Assembly: GCA_963693085.1 (NCBI GenBank)
Contig: OY856414.1
Location: 264,315,001 to 264,379,000 of the forward strand
Length of the DNA stretch: 64,000 nucleotides
Origin: Alisma plantago-aquatica
Taxonomy: Eukaryota > Streptophyta > Magnoliopsida > Alismatales > Alismataceae
Direction: 5' to 3'
Made by a program: the position numbers and the translations under genes. The notes under the pieces are model-generated. The model had not been told where the DNA came from. It ran no database searches and saw only the letters and a list, made by a program, of their open reading frames with translations. The stretch's first letter is position 1, and each line of letters starts with the position of its first letter. Shown in pieces: positions 10,943 to 24,993 of the stretch.

Positions 10943-12187
10943 AATGTTATGACCCCACCTTTCGGTAACCCCCAATTAAGGGGGATCGAGAGGTCGAAGC
11001 CGCACCCATAACTTCTGGGTCAAAGGTTTGACAATTAACCAAGAACAATTATTAAATTTTAACAGATTAAATTGAAAAAATGTAAGAAAATAAACTTTTG
11101 CATACCTTTTGAAAATTTGGATCTCTAAACTTCTATCCACATATGAATTTCTACTCTAACTAATCCTCCTTGTATTTCAATTCATGTATTTCTCAATATG
11201 ATGATTTACTGTTTGTCCTTTTGGCTTTGTACCTAAAACACTGACAAACAAAACGTCGGTCAACCGAAGTTGGTATATGGGGGAAACAATAATCATGCAA
11301 CTATGATAACAATGTATTGCAGCCAATTACCATCTAACAAACAATTTTACGTTTTAAATATAACTGTGTGATCTATGCAATCTCTATCCTCTGCATTGTC
11401 CCTACAGTGGACCTGGATGCTACTTTCTTTATAGTAGATCCCCATTAAACCCCTCATGGTCCCACCTATAGGTGAACCAGTTTCTAGGGTTGAGTCACAT
11501 GGAACTACCCGTAAGTAGTCCACTCCTTAACTCATGGCATGCTAAAGGGTCTCATGGCACTACACTCGGTAGCCCAGTTTCTAACCCACGATAACCTAGA
11601 CCTTACTCTAGGTTACCCCTTTTTAACCTTTACAAGCCACAGAGGTGGATTCAGATCTAATTTAGTTATATATATATACATTCATGGTGATAATCATATT
11701 CACTTTATAGTTTCATGAAATAAAAGGCATCCAACAGTTATTTTCAAGCATCCGATAAAACATTCGGAAATTGCAGTGAAACTAAAGTGATTATTCATAA
11801 GCGTAACCACATACTTGTTCAGTAGATTTCTCAAGCTAATATCAATTCCAACCAAGAAAGCAATCCAAGCAAGTAGTTCAACCACACAATCAAGAAGCTT
11901 GAAACACACATGTACTCTATTTACTACACACTTTATAAAGATTCTTTCTATTCAACTTGAAATTGCTTCCTAAAGGTTTCCGTATCCATTTTAGGGTTTC
12001 GTTTTGCAATTAGGGTTTCACTTCATATTTTACCATATTAAACCCTAATTTTATGCCATTACTCATAAACCCTAATTATCTCATCTATTCTTCAATATTA
12101 AGGTTATCTTAACAAAATATAACCCCAGTAGGGTATCGGCCCGCTCTAGTTCTAGAGTGAGAAACCTCCATTCCATCTCTAGGACCG

Positions 12188-13790
12188 GTGCCTGGCTCCG
12201 CTCGCCGCTCCATGGTGGGCGGGGGAGGATCCCCCACCATATCCCCTGCGCTACCTGCAACTCCTACTCCAACCTCAAACCCAATCCCAACCACCACATT
12301 TGCCCGCAATAATGGCGCAATTCCATCTATTGACCCCGTCAGGCCCTTTCCAACCCCAAATACATCCACATCCACTCCCAGTCCCACTCCCATTTCCGTA
12401 ACCCCAACCCCAATCCCAATACCACCTTCTCATCCAGTCACGACACTTGATCTACTTTCCGCTGGAGTGAATCGACGGTCTAACGACCCCAGGGTGGTGT
12501 CTTGGTCATCCCCTGACGTGGACGTCACCTTGGAGCGACCATGGATCAGCAACCTGATCGAGGATCAAGCGGAGGCCACTACCAAGTCAACCCTAGCGCC
12601 GGAGGACCCGCAGCAAGATTTCAACAAGGAAGGAGATGATAGACCGTGGACAAGCTTCTCCAAGCCGGTGCTCACAGACATGAACGACTACCACCGTTTC
12701 TCCATTCTTGTCCAGGTGCTGGGCAAGAAGAAACCAGTAGTCGTGCAGATACAGGGATGGATGGTGAGAACGTGGAGACTGCGGGGAGAACTTGAAGCCT
12801 CAATCCTAGTCAGCGAATTGATTCTGGTCAGGTTTGTGACCAGTAACGACATGAAGAAAGCCACTGAGGCGGGGTCGTGGTTCTTCGACCAACAGCTCGT
12901 GCTGGTGAGGAGATGGATGCCGGAGGCTGACTTCCACCGTGCTGCCCTCAAAACCTCCCCGGTGTGGGCGTCCCTGCCTGACATCGGCACCCTGGGCGAT
13001 AATTGTCCACGCTGTGGGAACCCCTCGGGTGTTCGACAAAAGGACCCAGAGAGCAAAGATCGGATGTGCGCACTTCTGTGTTGATATCTCGACGGATAAG
13101 AAGCCTCCACCAGTGGTGATGGTGGAACTCCCTGACGGTAAAGCGTGGGAGATTAAGATGCACTACGATGCCCTCCCCGATCGTTGCAGCTCTTGCCTTG
13201 TTTTCGGACACAACGATGGGGACTGTCCAGGCCCTAGACCACCTGCGACCACTACCCCGCCCATCAGGACAGGCAGGTCCAAAAGCAGACGGGGGCGTTC
13301 GACCAGAAGACCTGCCTCCATAGCGGTAGGAATGGGTGTAGGCGTGCAAGGTAGACAGCAGGATCGTGGGCTTCATTCAAACAGAGGAATGCCTGCGGTG
13401 GTGGTGCCACTGCAAAACGTTCCCATGAACAATACAGTAACCACTACGGAGAATACCAGGGTGGTTAACCCTGTTGTTGCGGTGGGAGATGGAAGCACAA
13501 GTCAAAGGGGGATGGAGTTGGACTCTGGAATCTGGTCAACGGTGGGCGCCCAGCCTCCACCGGCACCAGTAAGAAATGAGGAACGACTCAACCAAGGAGG
13601 TGGCGAGTAGGTTGGTATAGCCAACAGATTTGCTGCGCTCATCAACAATGATAGTGGAGATGGCGAGATCTCGGGCGATCCAGAGTCCAACCTCAGCCCG
13701 CGACACACACGTAGCACCACTGGTAATGGCAAAGGAGGATGCAGCAGCCAGACCCGCTTCGGTCGAGGGATAGGGTCCTTCACCAGATAA
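12188..13790 (+). pseudogene. LINE ORF1: DUF4283 / zinc-knuckle nucleic-acid-binding protein
   Basis: From the ATG at 12188 the protein has a Ser/Thr/Pro-rich N-terminus (about residues 1-90). A DUF4283-type domain follows (about 12690-13010, with FDQQLVLVRRWMP). A frameshift near 13020-13060 moves the remainder to another frame, where FDKRTQ is followed by VELPDGKAWEIK and a knuckle CSSCLVFGHNDGDC (CX2CX4HX4C). A stop at 13608-13610 interrupts the tail, which continues in frame to about 13790, four bases before ORF2. In plant L1 elements this protein coats the LINE RNA. Broken by one frameshift and one stop. Confidence 0.85.
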
Positions 13791-13794
13791 CCAT

Positions 13795-16700
13795 GTCTAT
13801 TTTTACTTGGAATGTGAGGGGCGCCTCACTTCCTCGAAGCCAAAAGAAGTTCAAAGCAATCATCAGTGATCTTGGTGTTGACGTGAAGGAGAGTGTGGGC
13901 ACATTATTCCCTGTTGGATGGGAATACTTGTCCAACCTTGATCAAGTAGATTTGGGTAGAATCTGTATCGGATGGAACCTATCCTACTGGAGGGTGGCTC
14001 CTATTGATGACAAGGAACAATGCTTTACTGTTAGCTGTTGTAACAAAGGTGGTTTCTCCTATATTATCTATGTGGTGTAGGGGGAACATCTGGAAAGAGA
14101 CAGATCCCCGCTCTGGGAGAGCATCAGACATGCGGCGCAACAACAGGTCCCTTGGATGGTTGTCGGGGATTTCAACATAGTGAGAATGGCTGGTGAGAAA
14201 AAAGGAGGAAAACAGGTGCCCGAGTCTGTTATGGAGAACTTTAACCAGGTGATTGATGACGCTGCGCTCACGGAACTGAATATGAGTGGTGGGCATGTGA
14301 CTTGGTCCAATAAGCAAGGAATTCGCAGACGCATTGCTTGCAAGCTGGATAGAGGTCTCATAAATGAAGCTTGGGTGGACATCTTTCCCAACTTCTTCAT
14401 CAAGCTTGGTTCACATCCCTTCAGTGACCACACTTGGATGCAGCTCAATCTAAAAGAAGAGAATTTCGTCCCCAAACCATTCAGATTCCTCAATTTGTGG
14501 ACTTCCTGGTCGGGTTTCAAGGAGGTAGTTGACAAAGGATGGAATGTAAGTATAGATGGTAACCCTCTATATGTAGTCTGTAAGAAGCTGAATAATACCA
14601 AGCGATGTCTTAGGGAATGGGCCAAGGACAAAGTCAACATTAAAAATTTATTGTCTATTGCTAGGAAAGATTATGAGCAAGCTGCCTTGCATGTACGCAT
14701 CAATCCTCTCTGCACCGAAGCGATAAACAATGAAAGAGACATGGAGAAAAAGGTTGTCAACCTTGAGAAAGCTGAGGAATATTTCTACTGGCAAAGAAGT
14801 AGAATGTCATGGCTTAAATATGGGGACCGAAACACAAAGATCTACCATTCAACTATGAAGAAGAGGGTGCTCAAAGATGATATTTTTTCCCTGGTCAAAG
14901 AGGACGGATCTACTGTGGAGGGGAGGAAACTAGTGGGTGAGGAGGCTGTACAATATTTCCATAATCTGTATAACCAACTTGCTATGCAACCATGTAATGT
15001 GCCTCTCCCTACGAGGAGACTGAATGAGGTTATGAACTTCAACCTTTGTAAACATGTAACAGAGGAAGAGGTGAAGCAGGCTGCTTTCTCCATAGGGGCT
15101 AATAAGGCCCCCGACCCAGATGGCTTCAACGGGAAATTCTTTTAGACTAGTTGGCCGATTATCAAAGATGATGTATGCAGAGTAGTGAGATGGTTTATGG
15201 TGGGGGGGAGAATGGTGAGGGAGGTCAATCACGCTTTCATCAAACTCATCCCTAAAAACATACCTTCCAACAATATGATAGATTTTAGACCAATAGCCTG
15301 TTGCTCGACGTTTTACAAGATCTTTGCTAAGATCTTAGCTAATAGGCTCAAGATGTACCTCCCTGATATCATCTCACAAAACCAAACAACCTTCATAAAA
15401 GGGAGAAGCATTTCTGATTGTGTGCTGCTTGCCTTGGAGTTTCTCACTGACTTCAAAGTCAAAAACAATTCTAGGAAAGCTTGTGTGAAACTCGACATAA
15501 CCAAAGCTTATGATTTCGTCAACTGGGACATGCTTTGGAAGATCATGAGATCTATGGGTTTTTGTGAACGATGGATAACCTTGATGCAACAATGTGTTCA
15601 AACCACATCCTTCTCCATTCTTGTAAATGGGGCCCCTGTGGGTATGTTCACAACAAAGAATGGACTACGACAGGGCGACCCCCTCTCTCCCCTCCTCTTT
15701 ACCTTAGTCATGGAGAGCCTTACTACACTGATTAAGAATGTGGAGGATCACAACAAGATCAAGCCTTTCAAGATCAAGGGTACAAAGGTGTTGTCCCACC
15801 TCATTTTTGCCGATGACATTCTCTTATTCTCCACGGGTAATGATAAAAGACTTTTGGAGTTCAAGAAGGTTATGGTAAAATTTGGGAAGCTCACAGGTTT
15901 ATACATGAGTAATGTGAAATCAAGGATTTTTCTCTCTAAATCCTGTGATATGAGAAGGGGCAGGATCAGAAGTGCTTTTGGGATCAGGAGAGGATGTTTT
16001 CCCACCAGATACCCTGGCATTCCTCTATCGGGTGGGAGAGGGTTCTCCAGAGATTACAACATGTGCCTAGACAAGATCAAGGGAAAAAATTGATAGTTGG
16101 GCTGGCCTTCAGATCTCTTTTGTAGGCTGCCTTGTACTAATCAGATCGGTTATTCAGAGCATGGGGTGGTTCTGGTGCGACATGTGCACATTACCTACTT
16201 AGACGATGTTGAGCATTAGACTCCTGACGACGTCTTTCTTATGGGGTGGCAAGGGCCATGGTGTTGCTTGTGATACCATTCCCAAACCTCTTCACTTCGG
16301 CGGTCTTGGGATTCAAGACATGGTGGAGACCCACATGCAGTCCAACCTCAAGAGATTTGATCGGTTCCTTAGGCAGCCCATTGGTGTTTGGGCTACCTGG
16401 ATGAGAGAGATATATAATGGGTCACTCTGGGGGTCTAACAACACCACTTTGTACGACTCCCGCATGTGGAAACATATGAACACGGGGTGGGATGAGGTTA
16501 GACTCATGTATAATTGTGATAGTGATGGGATTTGGACCCTTGTGGATCCCCATGTGTACCCTTGGAAGACGACAGTAGGCAACTTTGTCCATTGGCATTC
16601 GCTTCTGTGGGGTAGGGGCTTCGTACCAAAGTGGAGTACCCTAACCTACAGAGCGATGTTGGGGAAATTACCTATAAGAGATAGAATGGCTCGTTGGGGG

Positions 16701-17087
16701 CTTGATACGGAGATCATTTGCCCGCTTTGTGGAGAGGATGAGCAGTCCCATACCCACCTGTTCTTTGAGTGTAAAGTTTCCCGTTACATGTGGGAACAGT
16801 TATGCCTAAAGAACGGATGGGGCCACTCCCCTCCAATTCATCTGCTGGAGGCAATGACTTGGACCATGGAGAAAACGGCTGCCCGGTTTGGTGGCATTTG
16901 CCTTACAGGGCCATGCCACAATATTTGGCAGGAGAGGAACAACAAAATCCATGGGAAGCCTGGCATGGATTACCTACACCTTTTTGATAGTTTACAGAAG
17001 GAGATTTCTAGGCTTGTAAGAGCCAAACCTCTCCTACATGCTAACCTAACCCCTCAGATTAGGCGTTATTGGGATTTTGTAGTTTAA
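13795..17087 (+). pseudogene. LINE ORF2: endonuclease and reverse transcriptase, broken
   Basis: It starts at ATG 13795 with the EEP endonuclease opening MSIFTWNVRGA. The stretch that should hold the catalytic Glu appears missing: DLGVDV runs straight into KESVGTLFP. Later endonuclease motifs are present (VVGDFNIVR near 14156; SDH near 14425). The reverse transcriptase has NHAFIKLIPK, DFRPIACC, KGRSISD, GLRQGDPLSP and the active-site FADD (about 15815). A zinc-binding zf-RVT follows with CPLCGEDEQSHTHLFFEC near 16720. Breaks include a stop near 14078, TAG near 15143 and a frameshift between about 16090 and 16206. The frame ends at 17087, about 100 bp from the tail. Confidence 0.9.
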
Positions 17088-18451
17088 CCCTTGTGTATAG
17101 GGTTGGGTGCTTCTTGTGGCTCCGCTCTTTTTGGAGTTGACACTTTTCTTTCTGCTTTGAGTAATATATTATCCTTTTCCAAAAAAATATATATATAACC
17201 CTATTTTCAGATTAAAGGCACCATTAACCATCAATTAATTTCATTAAGCTTCTTTTACATTAAAGCTACTGTTTTTTATCCTTTTAATCCATGACAAGAT
17301 CATTATACGCATCTATCATCATTTCAAAGTTCATTAGGGTCTAATTAACATATGAACTCGTTTTACCATCACTTCTACCTTTTATTTGTGAGAAAACCCT
17401 CATTACTACATTAAGGGTATTTACCCATAATTAGGAACTTTAATGCTTGAAATAGATTAGAACCATCATATAAAAACATATTTTCACATTTTTCAAATTA
17501 AATATGATCTTATCCTCTTTGACCCTAAATTAGGGTTTCTAAATACTTAATCATTCTCATATGGGGTAAAAACCCTAAATCATGCAATTTCACATCTAGA
17601 TCAGGTTCGAATTGAACATTATCATTCAACAGGTTATTACTACTTAAATTAACCCATTAAGCATACTAGATTCAACCTTTAATCACAAATAGGGGTTTTA
17701 ACTTAAATTTAATGCACTTTTCATCAAATTATTATAATTTTTCAATTAGGAACAGAATCAATCTTTAATATCATTTTTATTGGATTTTTCTCATTCTCTT
17801 GATCAAAATACATATATTATTTGTATTTATCCGAGCTACGGTTTATTAGATATGAAATTTGCAAGGTTACTTACTTTGGGCCAATGATAAGCTGCCACGT
17901 CACCCTTGCCATGCAGCTCGCAAGTTAGGAAAATATAACGAAAAGTTCACTTTGCCCTTGACTTAACAATCCGTTCTTTATCACCCAGAGGGGCAGAATT
18001 GTCCAATCTGCCTCCCCCCTTATTCAACCTTGTACCAGCGGGTTACAGATGCCCTAGTCGCGGTTGGGCATGATCCCTCCTCCCTTCCTGACCTTGATGA
18101 CCACCAAGGAGGGCGACGTTGCCTCCGTCGCACCCTGGCGCACCTACAGGGCCCGCAAACAACTGTTGTGGTGGAGTGAGTCAGGCTGGGAGAACCTGCG
18201 ATCCAGCCACCTTATGCAGTCATGCTTCTGCTATGGTGAGTCGCTCAGGGCATGGAGGCTCTAGCTAGACCTTTCTTTGGATTCTCCTCGTGACCAGCTA
18301 CCATCGCAACCCCACCTGGGTTCCTCGTTGCTCCAGGATCATGTAGCCACTCGTGGTTAGGGTTTACAGATGAAAACAAGGAAGAAGAAGATAGGGAAGA
18401 GAGAGGAAGACGTGGGTTTTCTTCTTTAAACTCGAACTAGGGGGTCTACCC

Positions 18452-18460
18452 CTTTTATAG
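18452..18460 (-). promoter_or_regulatory. Possible TATA box of the gypsy-A 5' LTR
   Basis: Minus-strand CTATAAAAG in a GC-richer block of the LTR. The gypsy-B LTR has CCTATATATAGGG in the comparable region (36025-36037). Confidence 0.4.
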
Positions 18461-19411
18461 GGGAGGATATCCTCACCCTAAGATGCCCATCTAAGAGGAA
18501 ACAAGTCCTCTCCTATTAGGAAACCACCTTCCTTCTTTGTGAAGAAAATATTCTCTCTCTTCTTTGTTATTTTTAATATCCTTTATTATTTGAATATTTA
18601 GGAATTCAAAAATCCTTTCCATCATTCTCCTTATTCTTGGCTTTTAATCCATTAGCCATGAAATTAAGTTTTCCTTTTAATAGAAAATACTCCCTTTTTA
18701 TCAATATCACAAAATTCATTAATAATGCATCATATTATCCTCTTATTTTGCAATTTTGGTATTTTGTCTTTCTTTCCTCTTTATTGGGACTCCTTGGATC
18801 CCAAGAAACTCTATTATTTCGAAATCCTTTTTATTGGATACTCATTATCCTTCTAGATGCATCTAAATGCATTATTCTCATTATTTTGTTTATTTCTTAT
18901 TAAAATATTTCTTTTTTGAGTATTTCTCTTTATTTTTATTTTATTTTATGCATTGGTATTCCTTTTAACATTAGGAATCCTTGGGATATGAAATTCCACC
19001 AAGGATCACCCAATTATACCTCTTTTCACTTGTTTCCACATTTTATCATTATTTTCAATTTCTTTCTTAACAAAGAAATATTTAATTGATCTTTTCTTTT
19101 CTTATTGCATTCTCTATTCAACTTTGGACTCCTTGGAACCCAAGGAACCCAAGAGGCACGAAATCCTTCTTTGGATTTTCCTTGTAGAGGTTTCCACATT
19201 TTTCTTTTCTCAAATATTCAATTATTCATTTACTAATTGAATTTCCTTGTTATTGGGCCCAATAGCCAATAAAGCCCACAAAACAATCGTCAAGGCTATT
19301 GTAAACGAAATCCATTTATTCCAAAAAAATTATATCATTATTTGTTCAAATATCTTTAATATAAGAAATTACATTTCCCACCAATTGAACCCAAAAATCG
19401 GGTTTGTAACA

Positions 19412-22400
19412 TGACTTGTCCTCCTCGAGAGACCTGGCATTGAATCTCATGTTATGCATTGTATTTATCAATTCTTAGGGCATCTAGATTCTCATACCTT
19501 TTTGAGGGAGGAGGAGACTAATGTCTCTTCTAACTAAAAAATATATATATAATTTTTCAAGCAAACCTCAATATCACCTTATGAGATTATGTTCCATGTT
19601 ATGCTTTGATCATTCTTTTTAATATTATTTATTCTTGATGCATACTAATTCACATATGTGTTTTATATGTTGTGTAGATTCTATAGTTAAAATCCAATTC
19701 AATACATGTGATGGGAAGGGATGAACTTGGTGAAAAAACTCTTGGGTGTTGGTGTTTTATCAAGCTTTTGGAAGATCAATATATCTAAATCCATATAAGT
19801 TTTTCTCCTTTCTTCATATCTTCTATTGTACTCTCTCCCATCTACCTTCTTGGACAAAGTTTCCCATATTCCATGGTACAAATCTCTCTTCTCTATCTTA
19901 AATCCTTTTGTTTGACCTTTTCTGAACTAACACAAGTGTGTGCATGCAAAAGTTAATGTTTGGAGATTTACATGTGTATCTTTTGAAAAATAAATTCTTT
20001 GTACTAATTGATAGAGAAATATTCTTATTTTAATGTTAAATCTTTTAGATTTCAAATCATTATCTTACTAAATGCGTGTAAAATGACCTAGGTTTTCTAG
20101 GGTATTTTAATGTGAAAGCTTGGGAATTTGAAAACTTGCTTCTCATCTACAATAACTTGTTATAGAATGAAAAGGATGGTTATTTACATCCTTACAAATA
20201 TAAAAGATATGAAGATACGATCTTTAAATGTATCTTGCCTCAATTTTGATATTTTTTCAAATTTTGCCATATTGATTCATAAGAAAGGGAACTTTGACTG
20301 AAATATTTTAGAAATGTATTGCCAAGTTTGAGATATGACTTATATGTCCTAAATTCAAACTATGTGATATATTTCATTTTTGTATGGTGAAGTATATCTG
20401 AGATGTTGAATGTTGTTTCTAATTTTGGTGTTTTATATGCATGTTTCAGCTGGAAAAGTATTTTCATTCCAATTCTTTTTTTCCTTTGATTTTAGTTTTT
20501 GGTTGTGTGTAAGGTTTAAGATGGATTTTATTTAATAAATTATCATAATGAGTATTTAGGGTTTAAATCAATACCATAATCCTCAAAGCCATAATCTCTT
20601 CTAAAGTCCATCTTGATGATTGGTAGTGGTGCATTTTCTGCACAAATAGATGGATGGTATCAAGATATTTGATAAAATCATCTTCAATTATTTTCTTAGG
20701 AATTAAGGTAGAATATTCTAAAGAATGAGGTGGTTTTTATAATTTTATGTTAATTATTGGGTCTTCTATCATGTTAAGGTGTTTGATATATCATGGGGAT
20801 TTTTTTGACCACAATATGATATAAGTAAACTTCTAAGTATCACACTCAATTTCAACCTAGTAAGAACCACCTTCCATTTTTAAACATTTACAATCATTTA
20901 GATTCCCCTTCTAAATAGTCCAGGAATAAACACGAGAAATGATTCTTAGAATTACACCCATGCAAGGTCGACCTCGTCTGGTCAACTATAATTGTTGATG
21001 CCAATGTGTATTCATATCAAATATGTGAGACTTTTGGTATGATATATCTTGATAAAACATACCAGAAGAGATAGAAAGAAGAACTCCTCAACATTAATGT
21101 ACTGGTCAATTTTACTTTAGTAGACAAAATTTCAAACTCGATCTTCAAGACGTAGTACAAGATTTGGCTCTAAATTGTTTTGCAAAAAATTGAATCAAGA
21201 CTCCTTAGACTTTGACTTTTAAACCTCCACATGGTTACATACCTTGCATGGGATAGAGTGTGGATAAGAAAATTGTAAGGACTTTCAAAATATTAAGTCA
21301 CCTTCTACAAAAATTTTGGTTTATTTTCTTACATTCAAGCATGATCTTTTTAGTGTTGATATAAATTGGTATTTTATCATGTCTCTTTCTCCTAGTTTTC
21401 CACTATGCTTTATATAGAAAATTTAACATATTTTGCCAATTAATGATCAATAGTAATATCACATATTCTAAAAAAACTAAATCACAATAACACCCCTCAG
21501 TACATTTGGTTCATATACTTTTGTTTTTGTCTTTGTTGAACTGTTGGTTTTGTAGCCAAGACAAATAAATAGACCATGTAGATCTTCTCCAGTAATCTTG
21601 ATTTGTGTTGAAACATTATCCTACAAGTTCATCAGATTAAGTATTCATAAGCAAATGATACTCTTGTGGCCCAGCCAGTCCAACATCCCCAGTGAATGCC
21701 TTGAAATTACCAAAATTCACATACCATAGGCCTTCTTAGCCCCCGTTGAAAGGCATCTTACTCATGTTAGATGAATCAAGTCTAATAGTTTGCTTATTTA
21801 CTTTCTTATAACATGAATCTTGTTTTGTACTGAGGAAGTGATCCGTCCAATGTTAAACTCAACTCACCCTATATGTATCTCAAAATAGTTGCATATGTCA
21901 TTAAAAGCCCATGAATTATAGGGGGATCTAGTCTAAGACATGGGTAAAATACCCCCTCCAATTGTTTTGAATAATTATTAACTCATTATCTTGTTATGAC
22001 GTTGATGCAACACGTGATTAGCTTTTTATAAGCTACTGCAACTTGAAGAAAGAAACTATGCAACAATCAATGAAGAATCTATCAAAAAATAAATTTATGA
22101 CCCCTAATTTGGTAAATTTTGTTTCTTAAACTTCATGTTATGATGTTAATTAATAACAAGGAACCAAGCACTAATTTTCCAAAACTAGTACCTCCAGTTG
22201 AAGACATCTAATTATGTGATAGTTTTAGTATCTACCTTTATATGTAAGGACCCATCTTGATGATCAACCTTTAATGGATCATTAGGATAGATCCTTATCT
22301 AAAACTTAACTTAAATCTTATATTTATAAAAAACAAATCTAAATTCCAAATAAGGAGATCCACATAAAAATCCGACTACAAACACCATTTTACAAAACTT

Positions 22401-24379
22401 GACATTACATTTATATTAATATATTTCGTCACAATAGAGTCATTCCAAGAGAGGCCATCATAAGATAACAAATCGAAATTCCTTTATTAAATTTGTCAAA
22501 GTAAAATTACAACATGAGATATATCCACACAGCTACAACATCATAAAAGTGCTAGATCAACTTATGACTCATACTAGTAAGAAAACATCACATAAAAAAC
22601 CTATCATGTAACTCATCAACTACTCACCCATCACTCGGGAAATTGAGAGTATAGGGACACTCTAGACTTGACTATATTCTTTATTGTTACATCTTAATGA
22701 ATACTTTCTTTCTAGTTCTTAATCAATACATCATGAGTGAGACCCTCAATCCCCATGATATGATATACTAAACCTAACATCTTAATCCTTACAGACATAT
22801 TATGATCAATTTATTTAGAGGTAGCTTAATCAACAGTTAAACATTATTACACTAGATATATGCATCAAGTAATGATTCTCTCAACTGGATATACATACTA
22901 AAAGAATGACATCTCTTCACATGGATGTATCGATAAGTACAAAAGGCTATATTATGTATGCACTTGATCCATACATTTGCATGTACAAAGTAGGAAACAT
23001 ATATAATACTTGTAATAAGTAAAGGAATACAATTATGAATCCATGTGATTTTCCAATTGTAACTAAATATATATACTACATGGTGGAGTTGCACAATTTA
23101 TTATTACCCTGGGTATTTTGAGGCATACCAATCAACTACTAGGTGACCACTGTGACGTCTCAATTATGCCCATATAATATTAGGATTTTTGAACTCCCAA
23201 ACAAGGATAAACACATCGACCAAAGCAAGGCTAAACAAAGTAGTGAAACAAAGATCAAACTACTAATGCATATCTCGATGGCAAGTCCACAACAACCCAA
23301 GTATGCTCTGGGTACATAGGCCACAAAACGCATCACACATCACATGTAAGCATATTAGAAATAAAATCAATCATAGAAACTTCCTAAGGATTACAATGTA
23401 TCTACTAATATATCATACCACTAGATAAGGGTTTGTGTATCATCCTTGGCCATACCGAGGCTCAAGACATCATTTTTAGCCACAAAAAGACCCATAGTAT
23501 CAGGTCATAACACATAAGCCTTAAACATGGCATCAAATTTATTCTCAATAATTAATTAGGATCATACTAGGCCATTATCCTATAACTAAAAAATGTACAT
23601 ATTCACTATTTAGAAAAAGCATAATCATGTAATGAGATTGACAATCACCATTCTAGTGCAAGGGTTATCATGGGTAACTATCACATTATAAGAACTTCCA
23701 GATCCTAATCATAGTTTCATATCTCAACCAAAAGGGCTAAATTGAGTTTTTAATTTGTGTGTTATGGGATGGATCAAAGACTCATTATAATAAACTATCC
23801 ATCATTAGTTGGAGGTAAGGTTATCAAACTCATAAGGTCACATAACTCATCTAATTTTAACAATACCACCATTTTATTACCCATTTTATGCGTTAATCAT
23901 ATTCAAACCTAGATGGTATTTAACCTTTTGGTCCAACCATCATTCCAATGATGACACACATGTCCTTGTACTCATGGGATCAACCTCAAGGAACCAAGTT
24001 TAATGTATATACATTTATCCTATGTCCAAAATATACTTTTAGTGACATTTTATACCTCATTTAGGCAACTCTTAACATTGTAAAAATAGAAGGTATATTA
24101 TAGATAATCATCATTGATGTATATAATCACGTTATTAAGGTTATTTATCATAAAAAAACTTCCTTTCTTTGTTACAACTCATAAACAATTTAAAAACCCC
24201 CAAGTTATTTTGTGGTTATTTGAGAATTACTTTTATGTTGCATATCCTTGTCATTGATTTAAATATATTTCTTTATTATGAAATAAATTTTAACTTCATC
24301 AAGGATATAATTCGGAAAATCATATTCAAATAGTATGATATGATTCATAATATAAGCTCATGTACTCATTAGGGAATAT
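19412..24379. other. AT-rich gene-free stretch left of the Cassandra element
   Basis: I see no supported gene. The longest frames are short and lack recognisable motifs. The right part (about 22240-24379) has scattered phrases of LTR style, such as TGTGACGTCTCAA near 23151, which suggests old LTR-retrotransposon debris. No paired boundary can be shown. Confidence 0.5.
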
Positions 24380-24450
24380 TGTAACATCCCAGGATTTGAG
24401 GCCTCAGATAAGTTGATCTTAAAAGGAATGATTGGACTACCCATATCACC

Positions 24451-24537
24451 AAGGTGCACCTCTTTTTTTGGGAGCCCATCACTAAAGAACTCAATAGTTA
24501 AGCGTGCTCAGCTTGGAGTAGTACTAGGATGGGTGAC
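24451..24537 (+). promoter_or_regulatory. 5S rRNA-like segment of Cassandra LTR1 (internal pol III control region)
   Basis: This segment matches the second half of 5S rRNA: CATCACTAAAGAACTC, AGTTAAGCGTGCT, then GGAGTAGTACTAGGATGGGTGACC as the C-box region. In Cassandra these blocks are conserved and thought to recruit RNA polymerase III. It is not a functional 5S gene, since it is embedded in LTR sequence and lacks the normal 5S 5' half. Confidence 0.9.
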
Positions 24538-24672
24538 CAGTCGAGAAGTTGATCCTGGCTTACACATCAGTGTGGACAAAGTGCATAGTTAAGGCTAGTG
24601 GTGGTTTGTGGGGCCAGTCGTCATTCCTGAAACTTTACTAGAGCCATGGGCAGTGGGCCCCGACGTTACAAA

Positions 24673-24685
24673 TGGTATCAGAGCC
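24673..24685 (+). other. Cassandra primer binding site
   Basis: TGGTATCAGAGCC, complementary to initiator tRNA-Met, lies two bases after LTR1. Confidence 0.95.
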
Positions 24686-24993
24686 AATTCCCCTCCAGTA
24701 GGTGGGGCCCACATGGGCATGACATGCCAGTCTTGAGCCGTGCGGTCCAGGCATGTAGGAAAGGGATGTCCATGGTTGACGTAGCCACCCTTGCGCTGGT
24801 ATTCCGTGATCGGGAGCTAGGTGTCGATGGGCCATTGTGGGTCTGCACTAAAATGGGGAAGAGATTATGAGGCCTTATAGTTGAGCCTTGACGAGGACGT
24901 CAAGTGTCTAAGTGGGGGAGATTTTAATATCCCAGGATTTGAGGCGTCAGATAAGTTGATCTTAAAAGTAATGATTGGACTACCCATATCACC

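Larger units (their letters stand above)
12126..17187 (+). mobile_element. L1-type LINE, nearly full length, inserted in the gypsy-A LTR
   Basis: The element has both LINE genes in order on the plus strand and a 3' tail of A7 followed by an AT run. ATATAACCC-like sequence occurs on both sides (about 12117-12125 and 17193-17201), which is a plausible target duplication blurred by the TA-rich tail. Flanking sequence on both sides is LTR sequence rich in AAACCCTAA. GC content is clearly higher inside than outside. Confidence 0.88.
6395..19411 (-). mobile_element. Gypsy-A: decayed long-LTR Ty3/gypsy retrotransposon
   Basis: The order from the left is 3' LTR end (6395-6576), polypurine tract, decayed interior, primer binding site, then a 5' LTR (10945-19411) interrupted by a LINE. 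The LTR pair is shown by near-identical sequence at 6398-6576 and 19229-19411, including the phrase ATTGGGNCCAATAGCCAATA. LTR length without the LINE is about 3.4 kb. The interior (4.4 kb) aligns by eye at both ends with gypsy-B but keeps no long frame. The rest of the 3' LTR lies left of CACTA#1, outside the window, so the element's target duplication cannot be checked. Confidence 0.85.
10945..19411 (-). repeat. Gypsy-A 5' LTR, split by a LINE
   Basis: The LTR starts TGTTATGACCCC at the left and ends GTAACA at the right (TG...CA in both readings). Its left part parallels the gypsy-B LTR at 34026 on: both have GGTAACCCCCAAT, a TTTTGCATACCTT block, GACAAACAAAA and repeated AAACCCTAA. The LINE occupies 12126-17187. 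A minus-strand TATA-like CTATAAAAG lies at 18452-18460. Confidence 0.85.

Noticed and set aside
12109..12393. Val/Gly-rich minus-strand frame over LINE ORF1
   Set aside because: Shadow of the Pro/Thr-rich N-terminus on the other strand.
24673..24685. tRNA-Met gene fragment
   Set aside because: Only the 13-bp primer binding site complementary to the tRNA 3' end is present, with no cloverleaf around it.
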